The translations under genes were made by a program, and so were the position numbers. DNA of 21,439 bases from an uncultured Actinomycetes bacterium (GTDB taxonomy: Bacteria > Actinomycetota > Acidimicrobiia > Acidimicrobiales > Ilumatobacteraceae), in the NCBI GenBank assembly GCA_903858075.1, contig CAIOHI010000157.1, forward strand, positions 1-21,439, given 5' to 3'. Below the pieces are notes generated by a model that was not told where the DNA came from, did no database searches, and saw only the letters and a program-made list of their open reading frames with translations. This document shows, piece after piece, positions 7,643-14,100 of this stretch; position 1 is the stretch's first letter; the number at the start of each line of letters is the position of its first letter.

Positions 7643-8318
7643 TGGTGGGTTCAACTAAAGCAATAGCTGCGTCAAGTTCGGTGGCAGATATGTCGGGCCA
7701 AGTGCGTTCGGTAAAAAACACTTTTGCCCCTGCAATTTGCCAAAGAAGGAAATTGGAGATGCGGCTTTCACCCGAAGTGCGAATGAGAACATCAACCGGT
7801 GGCATCTCGGGATCATAGAGGTGCTGTGTGATGTCATTGACCTCAACTTCACTGTGGAGTTGTTTGGCATCAGAGGAAAGTCGTGCGGAACGTGTGAGTT
7901 CAGCTCTGCTTCCGTAATCAAAAGCAACGGTAAGGGTCATACCGGTGTTGTTGCGCGTGTCATCGATTGCTTTTTCAATTGACCGTTGAACAAAGGCGGG
8001 TGTGCGAGCACCGCTCTCGTTGAACTGGCGGCCGATCCAACGTACGCGCACATTGTTGTCATTCAGTTCGTCGATGCGCCCAAAGAGGCGTTTGTGCATC
8101 GACAAAATATGACGCACCTCGGTGCGAGGACGAACCCAGTTTTCGGTGGAGAATCCGTAGACAGTCAGCCAGCCGATATTGCGCTGAGAAGCGACGCGAA
8201 CAATATTGGCGAGAGCTTCTTCGCCGGCAGTGTGCCCGTCGGTGCGCGGTAAGCCGCGACGGCGCGCCCAGCGGCCATTGCCATCCATGATGCAAGCAAC
8301 GTGGAGCAGATGGGGCAT
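7632..8318 (-). CDS. uppS: Catalytic cis-prenyltransferase (UppS-type) lacking the C-terminal R-x-G tail
   Basis: The 228-residue product belongs to the undecaprenyl/polyprenyl diphosphate synthase family, which condenses IPP onto an allylic primer to make the cell-wall lipid carrier. Catalytic motif M-D-G-N-G-R-W-A is at 11-18 (Asp12, Asn14, Arg16). F-S-T-E-N-W-V-R-P (56-64) and R-T-S-G-E-S-R-I-S-N-F (180-190; Arg180, Arg186, Ser188) are also intact. Two features are abnormal. The conserved A-Y-A-E-L segment, whose Glu (Glu213 in E. coli) acts near the metal site in the dimer, is A-G-A-K-V with Lys199. The protein stops about 20 residues after W-P-D with no R-x-R-R-F-G-G tail. The other reading frames do not restore the tail. 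The gene is divergent from a degenerate paralogue that carries both missing features, and overlaps dinG at its 3' end. Confidence 0.92.
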   Translation of the reverse strand: MPHLLHVACIMDGNGRWARRRGLPRTDGHTAGEEALANIVRVASQRNIGWLTVYGFSTENWVRPRTEVRHILSMHKRLFGRIDELNDNNVRVRWIGRQFNESGARTPAFVQRSIEKAIDDTRNNTGMTLTVAFDYGSRAELTRSARLSSDAKQLHSEVEVNDITQHLYDPEMPPVDVLIRTSGESRISNFLLWQIAGAKVFFTERTWPDISATELDAAIALVEPTNGR

Positions 8319-8325
8319 AGATCCT

Positions 8326-8332
8326 TACGCTA
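8326..8332. promoter_or_regulatory. Symmetric bidirectional -10 element between the two cis-prenyltransferase genes
   Basis: TACGCTA reads TACGCT on plus (8326-8331) and TAGCGT on minus (8332-8327), both matching T-A-n-n-n-T. The minus element is eight bases from the uppS ATG at 8318, fitting a leaderless transcript. The plus element would start RNA near 8338, just upstream of the GTG at 8352. Shared -10 elements of this symmetric type are a known basis of divergent transcription in bacteria. Confidence 0.5.
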
Positions 8333-8351
8333 CCTGTGCGAACATAGAGAG

Positions 8352-9008
8352 GTGATACGTCGACTGAAGGCCCGGGCAAAAGATCGCCTGCGGCGTGCTG
8401 TGGCTACTGGGGGGCGTACAGACAACCCCGATGAAGTATTGGCACACGTGGTCATTGCTGGAGGCACGCACAAGGAATGGGCGTCATTTAGTGCCAGCAA
8501 GTGGTCGCGTCGGTTAGAAGAGATGGTGCAGGCCGTGGAGCCCGAAGGCGTGCAATGGCTGACCGTTGTTCCGGTCTCTAGCGGGTATGCAAGCCACGAG
8601 TCCTGCACAGATGCAGATCAAAAAGCTCTAGACGAGGCCATTGCGCGTGCCATACGCCATGTTTCGGGTCGGGTTGATGTTGTTGTACGAAGCGAGCCTG
8701 ATGGCCAAAAGCGATTTGTTGAAGTTGTTAACCACCTACGAAGCAACAGCGATGATGCGACGAGTCGTACCACGTTGTCTGAGGTGCGTTTAGCAAAGGC
8801 GCTCTTGGCTCCTGCCGACGTTGAACCCGACCTTGTTCTCGTTCTCGGACCTCCCACTCAATTACCCACATCGCTTGTTTGGGAAATGGCGTACAGCGAA
8901 CTTGTTTTCCTCGATATCGGTTGGAACGATTTAAGCGAAGAACATCTTTTAATGGCTGTAGATGATTACCGTCGCCGCAACAGGAGATTCGGAGGAATCG
9001 ACGCGTGA
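8352..9008 (+). CDS. Degenerate cis-prenyltransferase homologue, candidate NgBR/Nus1-like subunit
   Basis: The 218-residue product aligns to UppS end to end but lacks catalytic residues. H-V-V-I-A-G-G-T-H-K-E-W-A (32-44) replaces the H-V-x-I-x-M-D-G-N-G-R-W-A motif, so Asp, Asn and Arg become Gly38, His40 and Glu42. The R-T-S-G-E-x-R-x-S segment is V-L-G-P-P-T-Q-L-P (164-172), losing both phosphate-binding Arg. It keeps W-E-M-A-Y-S-E-L-V-F with the dimer-crossing Glu183, the W-N-D equivalent of W-P-D, and an intact C-terminal R-R-R-N-R-R-F-G-G (207-215). It is probably inactive alone and a partner of the divergent uppS product. The frame is open upstream to a GTG at 8301, overlapping uppS; the GTG at 8352 is preferred because it lies downstream of the shared promoter. 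The stop overlaps recO by four bases (GTGA). Confidence 0.85.
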   Translation: MIRRLKARAKDRLRRAVATGGRTDNPDEVLAHVVIAGGTHKEWASFSASKWSRRLEEMVQAVEPEGVQWLTVVPVSSGYASHESCTDADQKALDEAIARAIRHVSGRVDVVVRSEPDGQKRFVEVVNHLRSNSDDATSRTTLSEVRLAKALLAPADVEPDLVLVLGPPTQLPTSLVWEMAYSELVFLDIGWNDLSEEHLLMAVDDYRRRNRRFGGIDA

Positions 9009-9751
9009 GTACCCGCCCAGAGCGCGTGTACAGCGACAAAGGTGTGGTTTTACGTACGTACAAGCTCGGAGAGTCCGACCGTATTGTGGTGTTGCTCACT
9101 GAAGCGAATGGCAAAGTGAGGGCAGTTGCCAAAGGCGTGCGGAAAACAAAATCGCGTTTTGGTTCCCGGCTTGAACCACTCAGCCATGTGTCTGTCTTGT
9201 TGTATCGAGGCCGCGAGCTAGACGTTGTGAACCAGGTTGAACCTCTTGAGCCAGCTGGTCCGTTACGCAATAATCTCGACAAGATGACGCAAGGAATTGC
9301 GATGCTGGAAGCCGTAGAGCAACTCACTCTCGATCGAGAACCAGTGCCACACATTTATGCAATGTTGGTGGGTGCTTTGCGAGAGCTCGCGCGAAGCGGG
9401 TCGTCACTTGTGGTTGCGGCGTTTTATTGGAAGTTGCTCGCCTCTGAGGGTCTTGCCCCAGAACTTTTCGTCTGTGTGTCTTGTGGTTGCGAATTGGAAG
9501 ATCAACAAACTCACTACTCATTCGATATTGAGCAAGGTGGCATCCAATGCCGCACTTGCCGGTCGGGCAGGGCATGTAGCGCAGAGGCTCTGTATCTGCT
9601 GCGCCTCATTCTTGGTGGGCGGCTCGGGGAGGCTCTGGCCCTCGATGAGTCGCCGGCTGGTCATGAAGTGGGCCATCTGGCTACGCAAGCCGTGGAAAGT
9701 CACATAGAACGACGGCTACGGGCAGTGGGGATGTTCGAACGACACGACTAG
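9005..9751 (+). CDS. recO: DNA repair protein RecO
   Basis: RecO works with RecR to load RecA onto SSB-coated single strands in RecFOR recombinational repair. The 248-residue protein shows the N-terminal OB-fold (G-V-V-L-R-T-Y-K-L-G-E-S-D-R-I at 13-27, then A-K-G-V-R-K-T-K-S-R-F-G at 42-53). A helical C-terminal domain carries a probable zinc site: Cys157, Cys160, Cys182 and Cys185. The GTG start overlaps the preceding stop by four bases and has a good Shine-Dalgarno (GGAGG at 8991-8995), so it is translated with the degenerate cis-prenyltransferase. The recO-uppS-type neighbour order is conserved in Actinobacteria, by recall. Confidence 0.93.
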   Translation: MSTRPERVYSDKGVVLRTYKLGESDRIVVLLTEANGKVRAVAKGVRKTKSRFGSRLEPLSHVSVLLYRGRELDVVNQVEPLEPAGPLRNNLDKMTQGIAMLEAVEQLTLDREPVPHIYAMLVGALRELARSGSSLVVAAFYWKLLASEGLAPELFVCVSCGCELEDQQTHYSFDIEQGGIQCRTCRSGRACSAEALYLLRLILGGRLGEALALDESPAGHEVGHLATQAVESHIERRLRAVGMFERHD

Positions 9752-9754
9752 CCT
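9749..9754 (+). promoter_or_regulatory. Possible -10 element for glyS
   Basis: TAGCCT overlaps the recO stop and lies 11 bases before the glyS ATG. This would give a very short leader of about four bases. No Shine-Dalgarno is visible between recO and glyS. Confidence 0.25.
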
Positions 9755-9765
9755 TTGCTTCTTCT

Positions 9766-11073
9766 ATGGCAGCTAAAGATCTCGACCAAATCGTCAACCT
9801 ATGTAAGCGTCGTGGGTTTGTTTACCCGAGCGCTGAAATCTATGGGGGTTTCCGCTCATCGTATGATTACGGCCCTTTGGGCTCGGTGATGTTGCGCAAT
9901 GTGAAAGACGCCTGGCTGCGTTCCATGGTTCAAATGCGAGACGACGTGGTGCTCATCGACGCAGCTATTTTGGGCCCGCCTCAAATGTATGAAGCAAGCG
10001 GGCACCTCGCCAACTTCAGTGACCCTCTCATCGATTGCACCGTGTGTAAGCGCCGTTTCCGTGAAGACCATTTAGAAACTCGCGATTGTCCGCAGAGCAT
10101 GAAGGGCTGCGAGTTCACAGAGCCGCGTGCATTCAACTTGATGTTCAAAACTCACGCCGGACCCATTGAGGGATCGGGTGCCGATGTTTACATGCGTCCC
10201 GAAACAGCTCAGGGAATGTTTGTGAACTTCCTGAACGTTTTGCAGACCAGCCGCAAGAAGCCACCATTTGGTATTGCACAAGTTGGTAAAAGTTTTAGAA
10301 ATGAAATCACTCCCGGAAACTTCATTTTCCGCACGCGCGAGTTTGAGCAAATGGAACTTGAGTTTTTTGTACCACCTGAAGAAGGACCAAAGTGGTACAA
10401 GTATTGGTGTGAAGAGCGCCTGAACTGGTACGTCAACTTGGGTATACCCGCCGAAATGTTGCGCATGCGTCCGCACGAGTCAGATGAGCTTTCTCATTAT
10501 TCTGCGGGCACAAGCGACGTTGAATTTCTCTTCCCATGGGGTTGGGGAGAACTTGAAGGCGTCGCGCAACGCACCAACTTCGACCTCACTCAGCATGCAC
10601 AATTCTCTGGGCAAAAACTCGACTACTTCGACCAGGCAACAAACGAACGGTATGTTCCTTTCGTTATTGAGCCTGCTGCAGGAGCGAACCGCACAATGGC
10701 CGCATTCTTGCTGGCGGCCTACGATGAAGACATCATCAACGATGAGCCACGCACGGTGTTGCGTTTGCACCCACGTTTGGCGCCATACAAAGTTGCCATT
10801 TTGCCGCTGTCGAAAAAGGACACCTTGACACCATTGGCGAAAGAAATTTTTGCCACGCTGTCGGCTCACTACATGGTTGACTACGACGAAACTCAGGCAA
10901 TTGGACGCCGTTATCGTCGCCAAGACGAAATTGGAACTCCCTACTGCGTCACAGTCGACTTCGATTCACTAGAAGACGGTGCGGTCACTATTCGCGAGCG
11001 CGATACAACCGAGCAAATTCGAGTACCAATTGCCGATCTTCTGCCAGAATTACAGCGCAGGCTGAAGTTCTAG
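9766..11073 (+). CDS. glyS: Glycyl-tRNA synthetase, dimeric class II type
   Basis: The enzyme charges tRNA-Gly with glycine and is essential for translation. The 435-residue sequence is the single-chain (alpha2) form. The N terminus K-R-R-G-F-V-Y-P-S-A-E-I-Y-G-G (14-28) with Y-D-Y-G-P-L-G (33-39) is characteristic. Class II motif 2 lies around G-K-S-F-R-N-E (174-180) through F-R-T-R-E-F-E-Q-M-E, and motif 3 at E-P-A-A-G-A-N-R-T (302-310). M-R-P-E-T-A-Q-G-M-F (143-152) is the usual glycine-pocket segment. Cys91, Cys94, Cys108 and Cys115 could bind zinc in the insertion. The anticodon-binding domain begins near 340. The gene follows recO by 14 bases. Confidence 0.96.
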   Translation: MAAKDLDQIVNLCKRRGFVYPSAEIYGGFRSSYDYGPLGSVMLRNVKDAWLRSMVQMRDDVVLIDAAILGPPQMYEASGHLANFSDPLIDCTVCKRRFREDHLETRDCPQSMKGCEFTEPRAFNLMFKTHAGPIEGSGADVYMRPETAQGMFVNFLNVLQTSRKKPPFGIAQVGKSFRNEITPGNFIFRTREFEQMELEFFVPPEEGPKWYKYWCEERLNWYVNLGIPAEMLRMRPHESDELSHYSAGTSDVEFLFPWGWGELEGVAQRTNFDLTQHAQFSGQKLDYFDQATNERYVPFVIEPAAGANRTMAAFLLAAYDEDIINDEPRTVLRLHPRLAPYKVAILPLSKKDTLTPLAKEIFATLSAHYMVDYDETQAIGRRYRRQDEIGTPYCVTVDFDSLEDGAVTIRERDTTEQIRVPIADLLPELQRRLKF

Positions 11074-11079
11074 TCGTAG

Positions 11080-11109
11080 TACACTGGGGAAGTCTTCATC
11101 AATAAGGGG
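11080..11109 (+). promoter_or_regulatory. Promoter -10 and Shine-Dalgarno for the ABM monooxygenase gene
   Basis: TACACT at 11080-11085 is a good -10 element just after the glyS stop. AAGGGG at 11104-11109 is a Shine-Dalgarno five bases before the ATG at 11115. This is one of few genes here with a normal 5' leader. Confidence 0.5.
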
Positions 11110-11114
11110 TAAAT

Positions 11115-11426
11115 ATGAGTGCTGGAAAAGTTGCGGTAATAGCAAAAATTACATCGTTGCCTGGAAAGCGCGACGAACTAGCAAAGGCGCTCGATATCGC
11201 CTTTGAAAACGTCAAGACAGAAGCTGGCACTCTCTATTACATTTTGCATGCCGACAATGCCGACGAAACAGTGCTGTGGATGTACGAGTTGTACACCGGC
11301 CAAGAGGCTCTCGAATCTCACATGGGTTCACAGTGGTTCAAAGAGTGGGGTCCATCACTTGCTCCGTTTTTGGGCGGTCGTCCTGAACTCATTTTCGTTA
11401 CACCGCTTGCGGGTAAAGGGCTCTAA
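11115..11426 (+). CDS. ABM-domain protein, putative quinol-type monooxygenase
   Basis: The 103-residue product is a single antibiotic-biosynthesis-monooxygenase (ABM) domain, a dimeric ferredoxin-like fold that includes YgiN-type quinol monooxygenases. Support comes from V-A-V-I-A-K-I-T near the N terminus, P-G-K-R-D-E-L-A-K-A-L (16-26), the E-A-G-T-L-Y-Y-I-L-H strand (36-45), and the typical E-L-Y-T-G-Q-E-A-L-E-S-H motif (58-69). Members oxidise small aromatic or quinone compounds without a bound cofactor, but many are uncharacterised and the substrate here is unknown. It lies between glyS and trpC with only 15 bases to trpC, so it may lead the trp transcript. Confidence 0.8.
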   Translation: MSAGKVAVIAKITSLPGKRDELAKALDIAFENVKTEAGTLYYILHADNADETVLWMYELYTGQEALESHMGSQWFKEWGPSLAPFLGGRPELIFVTPLAGKGL

Positions 11427-11441
11427 AGCCTCCCAACCCAA

Positions 11442-12224
11442 GTGAAAACTTATCTCGACGCCATATTGGCTTTTCATCGCCAGCGTGCGCTTGCCGATAC
11501 AAGATCTTTCCAAGAATTGTTTGACTCCGCATCGGCCGTTCTTCCGTGTCGAGGCTTCGCTCAAGCCATAACTGTTGAATCGCAAACACGTCTTGCTGTC
11601 ATTGCTGAAATTAAAAGACGGTCGCCGTCTAAAGGCAATCTCAATATTGACGTTGACCCTGCCGTGTTGGCACAGCAGTACGAACTTGGTGGCGCTTCAT
11701 GTTTGTCGGTTTTGACTGATGTAGAGCATTTTGCTGGATCATCAGAAGATCTACAGATCGCCCATCGTGCTGTTGGGCTTCCTGTGTTGCGTAAAGATTT
11801 CACCGTAGACGCACGAGACATTTGCGATGCGCGACTAATGGGCGCCGACGCTGTGCTTCTCATTGCAGCTGCGCTTACAGCAGCCGAAATGGCAAGTTTT
11901 CATGAAATTGCTACGAGCCTTGGGCTCGATGTATTGGTCGAGGTGCACGACGAGCGCGAACTTGAAATAGCCCTCTCGGCCCAGGCAACCATGATTGGAG
12001 TGAACCAGCGAAATTTGGTGACCTTCCAGGTTGATCACGAACGTGCGGTACGCATGGGAGGAGTCATCCCCTCGGGAGTAGTGCGTGTGGCTGAATCAGG
12101 GGTACGTGGCCCTGACGATGCCCAAAGCCTGCGAGATGCTGGCTATGACGCCGTGTTGGTGGGCGAGACCCTCATGACGGCGAGCGACCCGGTCGAATCA
12201 CTGCGTTCACTACGTCGCGCGTAG
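11442..12224 (+). CDS. trpC: Indole-3-glycerol-phosphate synthase
   Basis: The enzyme closes the indole ring in tryptophan synthesis, converting carboxyphenylamino-deoxyribulose phosphate to indole-3-glycerol phosphate. The 260-residue TIM barrel shows A-E-I-K-R-R-S-P-S-K-G (55-65, catalytic Lys58), L-R-K-D-F (116-120, Lys118), L-V-E-V-H-D (165-170, Glu167), and G-V-N-Q-R-N-L (186-192; most homologues have N-N-R-N-L). V-A-E-S-G-V lies near the C-terminal phosphate site. The GTG start gives the usual N terminus (K-T-Y-L-D-A-I-L). It has no Shine-Dalgarno and no clear -10, so it probably depends on transcription from upstream of the ABM gene. It heads the trpC-F-B-A run. Confidence 0.95.
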   Translation: MKTYLDAILAFHRQRALADTRSFQELFDSASAVLPCRGFAQAITVESQTRLAVIAEIKRRSPSKGNLNIDVDPAVLAQQYELGGASCLSVLTDVEHFAGSSEDLQIAHRAVGLPVLRKDFTVDARDICDARLMGADAVLLIAAALTAAEMASFHEIATSLGLDVLVEVHDERELEIALSAQATMIGVNQRNLVTFQVDHERAVRMGGVIPSGVVRVAESGVRGPDDAQSLRDAGYDAVLVGETLMTASDPVESLRSLRRA

Positions 12225-12230
12225 TACCTT
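12225..12230 (+). promoter_or_regulatory. Putative leaderless -10 element for trpF
   Basis: TACCTT starts directly after the trpC stop and lies seven bases before the trpF ATG. The 13-base gap has no Shine-Dalgarno. An internal promoter inside the trp cluster is inferred. Confidence 0.4.
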
Positions 12231-12237
12231 CACATAC

Positions 12238-12894
12238 ATGTTCATTAAAATCTGTGGCATTACCAACGAGGACGACGCACTGCTGTCGGTCGCTCTCGGA
12301 GCCGATGCTTTGGGTTTCGTTTTTGCGCCTTCTCCACGTCAGGTCACCATGCAAAAGGTGTACGACATTACTCGTCGCCTCCCGCCAGGAATTTTGACTG
12401 TTGGAGTATTCCGAGACGAGCATCCGCGTCGCGTTGTGGAAATGGTGCACGAAGCCGGCCTCAAAGGCGCTCAGTTGCATGGCCATGAAACCCCCGACGA
12501 TGTTGTTGCCGTCTCGCGTTCGGTGCGTTGGGTTATTAAGGCCGTTGCCGCGGGTTCGGTAGATGCGCGCAATGCAAACCAATTTGCCACCGACATCGTT
12601 TTGCTTGACGCACCTCACCCTGGTTCGGGAAAAGTATTCGATTGGTCACTTGCTGGCGAGCTCGCTGCTGGGCCACGGGTCTTGCTTGCAGGGGGCCTCA
12701 CTCCAGAGAATGTGTCAGACGCAATATCTCAAGTACGCCCTTGGGGTGTCGACGTATCTTCGGGGGTTGAGAGCGAACCAGGTAAAAAGGATGCTCGTTT
12801 GTTACGAGCCTTTATTGCCACTGCGCGTGAGGCGACGCCAGAGCAGTTCCGTGGATCCGATGAAATGCCCTATGACTGGGAAGATGATGAATAA
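12238..12894 (+). CDS. trpF: Phosphoribosylanthranilate isomerase
   Basis: This step precedes TrpC, isomerising phosphoribosylanthranilate by an Amadori rearrangement. The 218-residue protein has I-K-I-C-G-I-T at 3-9 with general base Cys6, and general acid Asp124 in V-L-L-D-A-P. The phosphate-binding loops are L-A-G-G-L-T-P-E-N-V (150-159) and G-V-D-V-S-S-G-V-E (170-178), followed by G-K-K-D. About 20 acidic residues extend beyond the barrel (E-M-P-Y-D-W-E-D-D-E). A dedicated trpF is notable in an actinobacterium, since mycobacteria and streptomycetes use the bifunctional PriA instead. It lies 13 bases after trpC. Confidence 0.94.
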   Translation: MFIKICGITNEDDALLSVALGADALGFVFAPSPRQVTMQKVYDITRRLPPGILTVGVFRDEHPRRVVEMVHEAGLKGAQLHGHETPDDVVAVSRSVRWVIKAVAAGSVDARNANQFATDIVLLDAPHPGSGKVFDWSLAGELAAGPRVLLAGGLTPENVSDAISQVRPWGVDVSSGVESEPGKKDARLLRAFIATAREATPEQFRGSDEMPYDWEDDE

Positions 12895-12922
12895 CAGTTA
12901 GGCGCTCGTTCTCGTTACCTGC

Positions 12923-12928
12923 GAGAAT
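12923..12928 (+). promoter_or_regulatory. Putative extended -10 element for trpB
   Basis: GAGAAT preceded by T-G-C (an extended TGn motif at 12920-12922) lies five bases before the trpB ATG at 12934. There is no Shine-Dalgarno, so a leaderless or near-leaderless internal promoter for trpBA is possible. Confidence 0.35.
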
Positions 12929-12933
12929 GTGGA

Positions 12934-14100
12934 ATGAGTGTGATGCAAACCCCAGGGGCAGATGGCCGTTTCGGTCAATTCGGCGGTCAATTTGTGCCGG
13001 AAACTTTAGTTCCTGCTTGTCAGGAACTAGAGAGAGCTTTTACTGAGGCATGGAACGATGCTTTATTCCGCGAAGAGTTGAATCATCTGCTGAAGACCTA
13101 CGCCGGGCGGCCATCAATTTTGACTGAATGTCATAACTTGGGTCGAGAACTTGGTATTCGTTTGTTCCTGAAGCGTGAAGACTTGAACCATACGGGCTCA
13201 CACAAAATCAACAACGTTCTTGGTCAAGCACTGCTCGCCAAGCGCATGGGCAAAAAGCGCATCGTCGCTGAAACTGGTGCAGGCCAGCATGGTGTGGCAT
13301 CAGCAACTGCTGCGGCTCTTCTGGGCCTCGAGTGCAAGGTGTTCATGGGTGCAGTCGACATGGAACGACAAGAGCTCAACGTATTTCGTATGCGCCTATT
13401 AGGGGCAGAAGTAGTACCAGCACAGTCGGGTAGTCGCACATTGAAAGATGCTGTGAACGAGGCCATGCGCGATTGGGTGGCAACAGTTGAGTCCACTCAC
13501 TATTGCCTCGGTTCAGTGATGGGTCCGCATCCTTATCCGTACATGGTGCGCCAGTTTCATCGAGTCATTGGTGACGAAGCACGTGAACAGTGTCGTGAGG
13601 TTCTTGGCGGCGATGACCCAGATGTTGTGGTTGCATGCGTGGGTGGTGGCAGCAACGCCATTGGAATTTTCTCTGGCTTCGTCGATACGCAAGCCAGGTT
13701 GATAGGTGTAGAGCCCGCTGGTGGTGCTGCAGTGGGTCGCGGTGTGCCCGGAGTTGTGCACGGTATGAAGAGCTATCTCATGCAAGACGAAGAGGGTCAA
13801 GTGCAAGAGGCTCATTCCATTAGCGCAGGTCTCGACTATCCGGGTGTTGGCCCAGAGCATTCGTATTTGTCGGAAATTGGGCGCGCTGAATACCCAAGCG
13901 TCACCGATGCAGAAGTAATTGATGGCTTCACGTTGCTCGCGCGTTCAGAAGGAATCATTCCGGCTCTTGAGTGCGCACATGCGTTGGCATGGATCAAACG
14001 TGCTGCCCCAGAAATGCAGGGTCAAGTAGTGCTCATGAACCTGTCGGGACGTGGCGACAAAGACGTTGCGCAAATGATGGATGTATTAGGTAAGAAATAA
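12934..14100 (+). CDS. trpB: Tryptophan synthase beta chain
   Basis: TrpB condenses indole with serine using pyridoxal phosphate. The 388-residue protein starts with the usual G-R-F-G-Q-F-G-G-Q-F-V-P-E-T-L (11-25). It carries the PLP lysine Lys91 in H-T-G-S-H-K-I-N-N, the catalytic Glu113 in A-E-T-G-A-G-Q-H-G, and the phosphate-binding loop G-G-G-S-N-A near 237-242. The N-terminal and central sequence is the canonical TrpB1 type that pairs with TrpA, not TrpB2. The stop overlaps the trpA start by one base (TAATG), so the two subunits are coupled. Confidence 0.97.
   Translation: MSVMQTPGADGRFGQFGGQFVPETLVPACQELERAFTEAWNDALFREELNHLLKTYAGRPSILTECHNLGRELGIRLFLKREDLNHTGSHKINNVLGQALLAKRMGKKRIVAETGAGQHGVASATAAALLGLECKVFMGAVDMERQELNVFRMRLLGAEVVPAQSGSRTLKDAVNEAMRDWVATVESTHYCLGSVMGPHPYPYMVRQFHRVIGDEAREQCREVLGGDDPDVVVACVGGGSNAIGIFSGFVDTQARLIGVEPAGGAAVGRGVPGVVHGMKSYLMQDEEGQVQEAHSISAGLDYPGVGPEHSYLSEIGRAEYPSVTDAEVIDGFTLLARSEGIIPALECAHALAWIKRAAPEMQGQVVLMNLSGRGDKDVAQMMDVLGKK

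Noticed and set aside
7632..7700. Frameshift as the cause of the missing UppS tail
   Set aside because: Reading the other two frames after W-P-D gives no R-x-R-R-F-G sequence, and the degenerate neighbour carries the tail instead.
8301..8351. Upstream GTG start for the degenerate cis-prenyltransferase
   Set aside because: It would overlap the divergent uppS start by 18 bases and lie upstream of the shared -10 element. The added residues are outside the family alignment. It remains possible.
8728..9354. A 208-codon minus-strand frame across the degenerate cis-prenyltransferase and recO
   Set aside because: Both plus-strand genes are clearly coding by family motifs; the antisense translation is Arg/Ser-rich without motifs or a start signal.
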